DNA of 5,255 nucleotides from Spongiibacteraceae bacterium (GTDB lineage Bacteria > Pseudomonadota > Gammaproteobacteria > Pseudomonadales > PIVM01), in assembly GCA_030618505.1 (NCBI GenBank), contig JAUXDF010000251.1, positions 1-5,255 of the forward strand, read 5' to 3'. Each line of letters starts with the position of its first letter. Position 1 is the first letter of the stretch. Shown here in pieces: positions 1-5,152 of this stretch. The translations under genes and the position numbers were made by a program. The notes under the pieces are model-generated. The model searched no databases and had not been told where the DNA came from. It saw nothing but the letters and a program-made list of their open reading frames with translations.

Positions 1-1251
1 GGTAGTGGTTTCTACGATGAGGTTTATCGAGATAAAGGTACTGACCTCGATGAAATCGGTTATCAGCGTTATAACAACAGTACCGTTAATGGTGGTGATG
101 TTAAGCTTGGTGATTTTCCTGAGGATACTCGCGATAAGCACGGCCTTGATTCGCGCTTGCTAGACGCTTTCGTTCATAAAAGTTTTGATATCGGGCAAAA
201 TGGCGGCAGTTTTAGACTGGGCCGTCAGGTAATCAGTTGGGGGGAGAGCACTTTTTTCCCTGGTATAAACAGTCTGCAAAATCCCGCAGATGCCGTCGCT
301 GCGCTAGCACCTGGAGCAGAGGTAAAGGAGATACTGTTGCCAGCTGGGGCTGCTCACTTTCAGATAAATCTGACTGAGAACCTGGCGACTGAACTTTATT
401 ATCAATATGAATGGGAAAGTACCGAGTTACCAGGTGTTGGCAGCTATTTCAGCTTTTCTGACATTACTGGCCCAGGTGCTGAAAGATTGTTAGCAATACC
501 GGGCTCGCCCACACCGAGGACAAAAACCGAGAAGCCAGATGATGATGGCCAATGGGGAGCAGCTGCACGCTATTTTCTATCGAACGGAGATGAGCTTGCA
601 CTGTTTTACGTTAACTCTCATGCCAGAACGCCAATGGTAGTGATCCAAGACGATTTTAGTAGCTATCGACAAGTTTACTCCGATGATATCAGCGCGGTTG
701 CAGCTAGTTTCTCTACTAATTTGGGTGAGGCCAGTGTGCTGGTAGACATGATGTACTCCTCTGATTATGTATTCGCTGAGGTTAACGCTCTGGGTATGCC
801 TAATGGCGTTGCTAGAGGAGATTACTTCCAAACCAGTGTTAGTTATACGGATACTTACGGTCAGCAAAACCCCTTTGCTGATCAGGTGGTTATAATCGCT
901 GAAATACTTTATGCCCACAATAGTGTGGGTAGCGATGAGTTGGAGGAGCCAGGCTACCTGGTAACTGATGATGCCTGGGCTTATGTCGCGCAATTGATAT
1001 TCAACTATGAGAGTGTTCTACCGGGTGTGAATCTTGAGGTTCCAATATTCTTTCGTCATAACTTTAGCGGTGATTCCGCGGGCGTAAACGCCATTGACAA
1101 CAATACCCGGCAGCTTTCAATTGGTCTCAATGCGTTTTATCTCAATAACTGGAAATTCAATATGACCTATGCCTCCTTTTTTGGAGGAAAGGAAAATCAA
1201 TGGCTCAATGATCGCGATAATATTGCGATGAGTGTGAAGTATACCTTCTAA
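1..1251 (+). CDS. DUF1302 family outer-membrane protein, 5'-truncated by window edge
   Basis: The frame is open from the first base to a TAA at 1249-1251 and gives the last 416 residues of a protein whose family usually has about 550-650, so the start lies upstream of the window. Recognition rests on the family signature LGRQVISWGESTFFPGIN, the NPADAVAALAPGAEVKE stretch soon after it, and the ELYYQYEWESTELP segment. The rest alternates polar and aromatic residues as beta-barrel strands do and ends in SVKYTF, with the terminal Phe typical of BAM-assembled outer-membrane proteins. Family members are predicted outer-membrane barrels of unsettled function, often beside DUF1329, RND/MMPL transporter and lipid or ester catabolism genes. 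Here the DUF1329 gene follows after 39 nt on the same strand, so co-transcription is likely. A TTG at 157 is internal and not the start. Family assignment is firm; any substrate is unknown. Confidence 0.93.
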   Translation, partial: GSGFYDEVYRDKGTDLDEIGYQRYNNSTVNGGDVKLGDFPEDTRDKHGLDSRLLDAFVHKSFDIGQNGGSFRLGRQVISWGESTFFPGINSLQNPADAVAALAPGAEVKEILLPAGAAHFQINLTENLATELYYQYEWESTELPGVGSYFSFSDITGPGAERLLAIPGSPTPRTKTEKPDDDGQWGAAARYFLSNGDELALFYVNSHARTPMVVIQDDFSSYRQVYSDDISAVAASFSTNLGEASVLVDMMYSSDYVFAEVNALGMPNGVARGDYFQTSVSYTDTYGQQNPFADQVVIIAEILYAHNSVGSDELEEPGYLVTDDAWAYVAQLIFNYESVLPGVNLEVPIFFRHNFSGDSAGVNAIDNNTRQLSIGLNAFYLNNWKFNMTYASFFGGKENQWLNDRDNIAMSVKYTF

Positions 1252-1276
1252 CTGATGCTGACAACCTTGAGTGCAA

Positions 1277-1282
1277 AGAGGA
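1277..1282 (+). promoter_or_regulatory. Ribosome binding site AGAGGA of the DUF1329 gene
   Basis: AGAGGA lies 8 nt before the ATG at 1291. The earlier in-frame ATG at 1255 has no purine-rich site in front of it, so this site decides the start in favour of 1291. Confidence 0.75.
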
Positions 1283-1290
1283 ATATAAGA

Positions 1291-2670
1291 ATGAAACTGA
1301 AATTAATAAGCGGCTTGTTGATGCTAAGCATCGGAGCTACTGTAGTACAAGCAAAAGTATCTGATGAAGAAGCTGCAAAGCTGGGTAATGAGCTTACTGA
1401 GTTAGGTGGTGAGAAGGCCGGTAATGCCGAGGGCACGATACCCGAGTGGACCGGCAAGTGGTTAGGTTTGCCCCCCGGTCTGAAATACGATGGCCCCGGT
1501 GCAAAGCGCCCGAATCCCTATGAAAGTGAAAAGCCCCTGTTTTCCATTACGGCGGAAAATATTGACCAGCACAAGGATCACCTGAGTGTTGGTCAGGTTG
1601 CGATGTTTAACAATTATCCAAAAACCTTTCGAATGGATATCTATCCCTCTCATCGTGATTTTAGAATGAACAAGCTGGCGGCTGAGAGAACGAAATGGAA
1701 TGCCTCGCATACCGAGCTGGCTAATGGTGTTGAGTCCTTAAAAAACTATACCGGTAGTGCTGCATTTCCGATACCACAGGGGCCAGAGGAAATGATGTGG
1801 AACACTCGTACCAACGCCTGTTCTCCGACCTATGGATATCGTTATGACAACTTCGGCGTATTTTCAAATGGTGATAGAGTCCAGGAGCAAAATGATATTA
1901 TTCTGAGTTATCCCTACGCTAATTTCGCTAACCCAGTGGGGCAGACAGAAGAGACTACTGGCGATCGAATCGTCTTTAATTTTAGCGGTATTTTATTGCC
2001 AACACGGGACAAAGGACAGATTACTGCTGTTCAGGATCCGTTGGATTATGAGGCCAACAGCCGTAATGCCTGGCAGTATAATCCGGGTACACGACGAGTA
2101 CGTAAGGCTCCCGCGATCGGATACGATAACCCCCACGGCCCTGGTGGTCTGATGACTATTGATGACCAAAAAGGTTTTAATGGAGCCTTTGATCGTTATA
2201 ACTACAAGTTTCTGGGTAAAAAAGAAATTTACGTCCCTTACCATAACTACAGTATTAACGATCCAGCAAAAGGTGACTTGGATGATCGTCTCACTAAGTT
2301 TCATATCAAACCGGACTATATTCGTTGGGAATTGCATCGTGTCTGGGTGGTGGAGGCGAACCTAGCGGAAGGCAAACGCCACGCCTATAAAAAGCGTCGC
2401 TGGTATCTTGATGAAGACAGCTGGAATCCGGTAATGGCAGAGAATTATGATGGCCGTGGAAACCTGTGGCGTCTTGGTTTGTTACTCTCCGACTATCAAT
2501 ATGATATGGAGTGTTACATTAAGCATGTACAGGTATTTTATGACCTGCCGTCCGGGCATTACTCGATTAGCTTTATGACTTTAGCTCACGATGAGCCTGA
2601 CTATACAATGGACTATCATGATAAGCCTTATTTCACGCCAGCTAATTTGCGTAAAAAGGCAAGACGCTAA
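1291..2670 (+). CDS. DUF1329 family periplasmic/outer-membrane-associated protein
   Basis: The product has 459 residues, a full length for the family. The first 21 form a Sec signal peptide: MKLK, a hydrophobic core, then VVQA before the mature KVSDEEA. There is no lipobox Cys, so it should be cleaved by signal peptidase I. The mature N-terminus carries the family hallmark around LGGEKAGNAEGTIPEWTG. It is followed by PLFSITAENIDQHKDHLSVGQ and a YPKTFRMDIYPSHRDF segment, and the C-terminus has the usual YFTPANLRKKARR. DUF1329 proteins are considered related to the LolA/LolB lipoprotein-carrier fold and usually pair with DUF1302, which suggests handling of a hydrophobic ligand between periplasm and outer membrane; that role is inference. 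The start at 1291 is chosen over an in-frame ATG at 1255 because only 1291 has a ribosome binding site and begins directly with the signal peptide. The stop codon lies at the edge of a palindromic element. Confidence 0.95.
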   Translation: MKLKLISGLLMLSIGATVVQAKVSDEEAAKLGNELTELGGEKAGNAEGTIPEWTGKWLGLPPGLKYDGPGAKRPNPYESEKPLFSITAENIDQHKDHLSVGQVAMFNNYPKTFRMDIYPSHRDFRMNKLAAERTKWNASHTELANGVESLKNYTGSAAFPIPQGPEEMMWNTRTNACSPTYGYRYDNFGVFSNGDRVQEQNDIILSYPYANFANPVGQTEETTGDRIVFNFSGILLPTRDKGQITAVQDPLDYEANSRNAWQYNPGTRRVRKAPAIGYDNPHGPGGLMTIDDQKGFNGAFDRYNYKFLGKKEIYVPYHNYSINDPAKGDLDDRLTKFHIKPDYIRWELHRVWVVEANLAEGKRHAYKKRRWYLDEDSWNPVMAENYDGRGNLWRLGLLLSDYQYDMECYIKHVQVFYDLPSGHYSISFMTLAHDEPDYTMDYHDKPYFTPANLRKKARR

Positions 2671-2672
2671 GT

Positions 2673-2816
2673 AGTGCCCATCCAGAAACTGGTAGCTTTC
2701 GAAAATTTAATCCGGTCATAGCCAATGCAAATCTTGCTCCTAGGCCTTTTCAAGGCCTTTAAGTCGCAAGATTTGCATTGGCCATGACCTCTTTGTTTAG
2801 TTTATGGGTGGGCACT
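2673..2816. mobile_element. MITE-like 144-bp nested palindromic element
   Basis: The outer ends are imperfect inverted repeats: 2672-2690 pairs with 2799-2817 at 17 of 19 positions, starting AGTGCCCA and ending TGGGCACT. Inside, 2714-2737 pairs with 2766-2789 at 23 of 24 positions, and the centre has AGGCCTT (2742-2748) facing AAGGCCT (2752-2758) around a 3-nt loop. The direct repeat AAGT sits on each side (2669-2672 and 2817-2820); if the first bases of the inverted repeat are included, the repeat reads CTAAGTAGT at 2667-2675 and 2815-2823. No coding frame of note is inside. Inverted ends with a short flanking duplication are what a non-autonomous transposable element leaves. I do not recognise the parent transposase. 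The RNA would fold into a long hairpin on either strand, so it may also act as a terminator or mRNA stabiliser. Confidence 0.65.
2714..2789. repeat. Inner long hairpin of the palindromic element
   Basis: Arms 2714-2737 and 2766-2789 are complementary at 23 of 24 positions, the single difference being A2720 opposite C2783. The 28-nt interior has its own 7-bp hairpin (2742-2758). The two stems stack into one long structure, while the sides leading to the outer arms are unequal (23 nt on the left, 9 nt on the right). No clean run of U follows on either strand, so it is not a textbook intrinsic terminator, although a stem this strong could still stop or stabilise transcripts of the DUF1302-DUF1329 operon. 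Confidence 0.8.
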
Positions 2817-2823
2817 AAGTAGT

Positions 2824-2883
2824 TTCCCTCTCCCGCTTGCGCACCTAAAAAACGGGCATAAAGGAGAGGGTTAGGGAGAGGGA
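2824..2883. repeat. Intergenic TCCCTCTCCC/GGGAGAGGGA inverted repeat, interrupted
   Basis: TTCCCTCTCCC (2824-2834) can pair with GGGAGAGGGA (2874-2883) or with the nearer GGAGAGGG (2863-2870); the two right-hand copies form a short direct repeat joined by TTA. From memory, repeats of the form CCCTCTCCC-GCTTGC-GGGAGAGGG-TTAGGG are widespread between proteobacterial genes. In this copy the loop GCTTGCG (2835-2841) is followed by about 21 extra bases (2842-2862) before the right arm. It lies between converging genes, ends 4 nt from the UspE-like stop codon, and could serve as a two-way terminator; that function is inferred from position. Confidence 0.6.
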
Positions 2884-2887
2884 GTGT

Positions 2888-3808
2888 TTAATGCGGTAAT
2901 GAAGGATTACTGGAGTTAATCGTCAGTATATCGCATTGGGCGTCATCCAAAAGTTTCTCTGCAGTGTTGCCAATAATTCGTCCCTTAATGCCAGTACGAG
3001 CAACGGTGCCAATGACTATAAGGTCGGCATCGAGTCGTTTAGCTTCGCAGAGAATGGCATCAACCGATGAGCCAACACATAGATGTACGTGATCCTCATC
3101 GGCATCACATTCTTTTGCGACAAATGCAGAGGTCAACGCAGTTTTCGGGACGGATTTGTTAGTCATGCCAGACCAGCAAGAAGGAATCATCAGGTCGTCA
3201 TCTTCACTCGAAGAAGTCTTCTGATCGGGTACGCTAATGGCGTTGACAAAATGCACATCAGATTCAAAAGAGCGTGCGAGGTTATTGGCAATGCTAATCA
3301 CGTTTTTATTGAGCTTCTGGTGTGCCTTATCTTCTGCCGCAAGGTTTATTGCCGCAAGTACTATTCTTTTTTCCCACTTGGTATTGTTGTGAATTAGCAT
3401 TACGGGTAACGAGCAGTTTCTCAATAGCGTCCAATCAGACGTGTTTTCACTTCTTTGTGCCCGAGTGTGTGAAAAAGAGGGTTTAAAGACCATAAGACAG
3501 CCGCTTTTTTTTGTCGCTGAGATAATGGCATCACGCCAGTTCTTGTCCCAGACCTGTTGGCAGCTGACCTCAATGGATTCGTTTTTGGCTTTTAATGCCA
3601 GTTGATCCAGCCTTTCCAGAAAAATTTTCTCAACGCCAGCCTGGTCAAGATCTTCAGCACTGCCACAGATTTTTTCGAAACTTTGATCGATACACTGGAA
3701 TAAGTGCAGCTTGCTATCGGTCATTTTAGCCGACTGAATGGCGCGTTCCAGCGCGGGTTGCTCCTCGGTGGTTGGGTCGATAACAACAAAATAACTATCT
3801 TTGGACAT
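2888..3808 (-). CDS. uspE: Tandem-domain universal stress protein, UspE-like
   Basis: This 306-residue cytoplasmic protein has two Usp domains, close to the roughly 316 of E. coli UspE. Domain 1 (about 5-140) opens with FVVIDPTTEEQPALERA and ends with SDWTLLRNCSLPVMLI (124-139), both close to UspE. Domain 2 (about 147-298) opens with IVLAAINLA and carries the glycine-rich GTVARTGIKGRIIGNTAE (267-284), then CDILTI. That glycine pattern is the nucleotide-binding loop of ATP-type Usp domains; domain 1 lacks an equivalent. Between them, residues about 192-240 (SSSEDDD, then a Cys-rich stretch) look family-specific. UspE-type proteins are tied to stress, stationary phase, and motility or adhesion in enterobacteria; the precise action is not known. 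The start has AGAGG 9 nt upstream. The gene is transcribed alone, convergent with the DUF1302-DUF1329 operon and divergent from the NTF2-like gene. The symbol is given by similarity only. Confidence 0.9.
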   Translation of the reverse strand: MSKDSYFVVIDPTTEEQPALERAIQSAKMTDSKLHLFQCIDQSFEKICGSAEDLDQAGVEKIFLERLDQLALKAKNESIEVSCQQVWDKNWRDAIISATKKSGCLMVFKPSFSHTRAQRSENTSDWTLLRNCSLPVMLIHNNTKWEKRIVLAAINLAAEDKAHQKLNKNVISIANNLARSFESDVHFVNAISVPDQKTSSSEDDDLMIPSCWSGMTNKSVPKTALTSAFVAKECDADEDHVHLCVGSSVDAILCEAKRLDADLIVIGTVARTGIKGRIIGNTAEKLLDDAQCDILTINSSNPSLPH

Positions 3809-3817
3809 AGATGAAAA

Positions 3818-3823
3818 CCTCTG
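3818..3823 (-). promoter_or_regulatory. Ribosome binding site of the UspE-like gene
   Basis: On the minus strand the leader reads CAGAGG, then 9 nt, then the ATG ending at 3808. This is a good Shine-Dalgarno match at normal spacing and supports the start chosen. Confidence 0.7.
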
Positions 3824-3845
3824 AGCTCCGCGTTCTAAGCTGGAT

Positions 3846-3858
3846 CAGGCACTGCCTG
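3846..3858. other. Small palindrome in the UspE-like leader
   Basis: CAGGCA and TGCCTG face each other across one base, 38 nt before the UspE-like start codon and downstream of the candidate promoter. It could be a repressor half-site pair. It is too tight to form a stable RNA hairpin, and 6-bp arms also arise by chance. Function is not known. Confidence 0.25.
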
Positions 3859-3898
3859 GGTCATGCGCCCCCTGCCTTGGTCTGGGGTAGGCGGCCAT

Positions 3899-3927
3899 AT
3901 GATACCTGTCTTAATGTCATGTGGCAC
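3899..3927 (-). promoter_or_regulatory. Candidate sigma-70 promoter for the UspE-like gene
   Basis: On the minus strand, GTGCCA (3922-3927, 4 of 6 to TTGACA) is followed after 17 nt by TATCAT (3899-3904, 5 of 6 to TATAAT). Transcription would begin near 3892, giving a leader of about 84 nt. The match is decent but found by eye among several AT-rich options. Confidence 0.35.
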
Positions 3928-3977
3928 CTATCTTTAACACTCAGCAGCAAGGTGACTATTTGCTGATGTGGTGATTT

Positions 3978-3991
3978 TTGATCTGTGGCAA
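3978..3991 (-). promoter_or_regulatory. Possible FNR/ANR-type site upstream of the UspE-like gene
   Basis: The minus strand reads TTGCCacagATCAA, which matches 8 of the 10 fixed bases of the FNR/ANR consensus TTGAT-N4-ATCAA. Its centre lies about 92 nt upstream of the start point predicted from the candidate promoter, a spacing allowed for upstream (class I) activator sites. Usp genes are under FNR/ANR control in some gammaproteobacteria, so a role in low-oxygen induction is plausible, but a match this loose can be chance. Confidence 0.3.
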
Positions 3992-4148
3992 AGAAAGTAA
4001 CCTTTAAAAAAGTACGTGATATATCTTTGCCTGCTTTGAAGCGATTATCGCCTGGCAATCTTTTCAGTGAGTGCAACTCATCTATATGACTGTTTTAAAT
4101 TATGGATGTTAAGGCGTAAGATATCCGCTGATTTGGAAGATGATTGCT

Positions 4149-4153
4149 GAGGA
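4149..4153 (+). promoter_or_regulatory. Ribosome binding site GAGGA near ambiguous NTF2-like starts
   Basis: GAGGA is the only good Shine-Dalgarno core here. Spacing is 2 nt to ATG 4156, 8 nt to GTG 4162 and 14 nt to ATG 4168. By spacing alone GTG 4162 is ideal. The conserved part of the protein begins just after 4168, so all three choices keep the domain intact. Confidence 0.5.
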
Positions 4154-4155
4154 AT

Positions 4156-4608
4156 ATGCCTGTGACTATGTCATTACAAGAAGTGTCTGATCGTTTCGAA
4201 ATTCAGGATTTGATCGTCGAATACTGCCATATTATTGATAAACAGTTGTTTGATCAGATTGATAGCGTATTTTGCGAAGACGCCTATATTGATTATTCCG
4301 TCATGGGAGGCCCGAAGGGAAACCTCGAGGAGATAAAGGAGTTTTTACGCCAGTCCTTGCCGATATTTAAAAACACCCAACATATGATCGCCAACTATCA
4401 AATAAAAATTGATGGTGATGAGGCTACTGGACGTATTATGTGTTTTAACCCGATGCAATTTGATATGGCCGATCGGAATGACCCCGTCTTTTTTCTCGGC
4501 TTGTGGTATGTCGATAAATATTTACGTACAGATAATGGCTGGCGAATAAAGGAGAGAGTGGAGGAGAAATCTTACGCCTTTAATACGCCTGATTTTATGA
4601 GTTTGTAG
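4156..4608 (+). CDS. SnoaL/NTF2-like fold protein, scytalone-dehydratase-like group
   Basis: The 150-residue product has the layout of SnoaL-like (SnoaL_4) NTF2-fold proteins. An N-terminal helix LQEVSDRFEIQDLIVEYCHI (7-26) leads to Asp28, then FDQIDSVFCEDAYIDYS with the usual acidic/aromatic pattern, His76 in NTQHMIANYQI, and a C-terminal sheet ending DNGWRIKERVEEKSYAFN. Asp28 and His76 line up, by eye, with the Asp and one of the His residues used in the scytalone dehydratase pocket. Family members are small cytoplasmic hydratases, isomerases or binding proteins, and close relatives are common in sterol- and aromatic-degrading actinobacteria and proteobacteria; the substrate here is unknown. 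The start is uncertain: ATG 4156 has GAGGA only 2 nt upstream, GTG 4162 has it at 8 nt, ATG 4168 at 14 nt, and TTG 4144 is unlikely. It ends with tandem stops TAG TAA and appears to be transcribed alone. Confidence 0.88.
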   Translation: MPVTMSLQEVSDRFEIQDLIVEYCHIIDKQLFDQIDSVFCEDAYIDYSVMGGPKGNLEEIKEFLRQSLPIFKNTQHMIANYQIKIDGDEATGRIMCFNPMQFDMADRNDPVFFLGLWYVDKYLRTDNGWRIKERVEEKSYAFNTPDFMSL

Positions 4609-4624
4609 TAACTTGTCGGCTGAT

Positions 4625-5152
4625 CTACCTTTTGATGGGTAGCGGCCTGGCTCTGCTTTTTTTCAGCAAGCCGCGCAGGGCTTTTTGGCGTTTGCGGCTA
4701 TTGGAAATATAGGGTCGCAGTGCTTGTTGTTGGTGATGCAGCCATTCGTCAACGCCCCCGATAAGGCTAGCCATATCCTTGAGGCCGAGTTGGGTATAAA
4801 GAATATAGTCCTGGAAATCACGCTCCAGGTAAATGAGATCTCTTAACAATAATTGTACCGGGTCTTCCTTGTTTTTAATGTCTTTCAGCCAGGTTTGAAG
4901 GTTAAACTCAGTGATATCGCTGGTGTAGTCTTTATTTAATTGCCGGCTGTCTTTTGATAATTTTCGATAGTAGGTCTGAACTTCATGAAGTGGATTCTCT
5001 GCCAGTTTATCCTGTGTAAAGTTAAGCCAAGCACTAGTGATGACAACAAGTAAGATATTAAATAAAAGCACCACGATAAGCATAACATAGCGAACAGTGA
5101 TCGCTTTGTTCACGGCATTAATGTGATCTAAAGTCTCCTCCTCATCCGCCAT
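4625..5152 (-). CDS. Hypothetical single-pass inner-membrane protein with basic C-terminal tail
   Basis: I do not recognise this 175-residue protein. It has an acidic N-terminus (MADEEETLDH), one strong transmembrane helix at about residues 22-41 (YVMLIVVLLFNILLVVITSA), then a mostly helical, charged region with few glycines. It ends in a strongly basic tail rich in Lys and Arg (SRKRQKALRGLLKKSRARPL). Charges next to the helix (K16, R21) favour a cytoplasmic N-terminus and a periplasmic bulk, but the basic tail leaves topology open. ATG 5152 is chosen because GGGAG lies 6 nt upstream; a frame extension to TTG 5179 has no such site. The start overlaps the end of the upstream gene by 11 bp, so the two are probably translationally coupled and may work together. 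The stop is 16 nt from the converging NTF2-like gene, with no clear terminator between. Confidence 0.75.
   Translation of the reverse strand: MADEEETLDHINAVNKAITVRYVMLIVVLLFNILLVVITSAWLNFTQDKLAENPLHEVQTYYRKLSKDSRQLNKDYTSDITEFNLQTWLKDIKNKEDPVQLLLRDLIYLERDFQDYILYTQLGLKDMASLIGGVDEWLHHQQQALRPYISNSRKRQKALRGLLKKSRARPLPIKR

Larger units (their letters stand above)
3809..4155. other. 347-nt intergenic region between divergent UspE-like and NTF2-like genes
   Basis: I see no convincing gene here. A 71-codon frame on the minus strand (3861-4076) starts with TTG, has no clear ribosome binding site and resembles nothing I recognise. The region should hold both divergent promoters. Towards the NTF2-like gene the best I find is TTTTCA (4061-4066), 16 nt, then TATATG (4083-4088), a weak 4-of-6 plus 4-of-6 match. 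The part nearest the UspE-like gene (about 3840-3895) is GC-rich, and the part nearest the NTF2-like gene is AT-rich. Confidence 0.5.

Noticed and set aside
157..159. TTG as start of the DUF1302 protein
   Set aside because: The frame is open through to base 1, and the upstream residues fit the family, so the true start is outside the window.
913..930. CCCAC/GTGGG small hairpin inside the DUF1302 gene
   Set aside because: A 5-bp stem within coding sequence is expected by chance.
577..993. Antisense open frame of 138 codons within the DUF1302 gene
   Set aside because: It lies wholly opposite a well-supported family gene and its product resembles no protein I know; it is a shadow of the real reading frame.
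1320..1332. GATGCT-A-AGCATC palindrome in the DUF1329 signal-peptide region
   Set aside because: Six-base arms within coding sequence, explained by the codons for a hydrophobic core; no sign of an operator.
1248..1710. Two short antisense open frames under the start of the DUF1329 gene (1248-1457 and 1462-1710)
   Set aside because: Both are opposite conserved DUF1329 coding sequence, with no recognisable domain.
1993..2365. Antisense frame 1993-2337 and a +2 frame 2159-2365 inside the DUF1329 gene
   Set aside because: Both are embedded in conserved coding sequence, with compositions unlike real proteins.
3083..3397. 104-codon frame on the + strand opposite the UspE-like gene
   Set aside because: It covers the linker and nearby part of a clear two-domain Usp gene; no domain is recognisable in the opposite product.
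3861..4076. 71-codon minus-strand frame between the divergent genes
   Set aside because: TTG start, no clear ribosome binding site, no recognisable family, and it covers the area where promoters are expected.
4609..4670. Possible terminators between the converging NTF2-like and membrane-protein genes (CTACC/GGTAG; TGCT-T-run-AGCA)
   Set aside because: Stems are only 4-5 bp, lie inside the membrane-protein coding sequence and lack the stem-then-U-run order.
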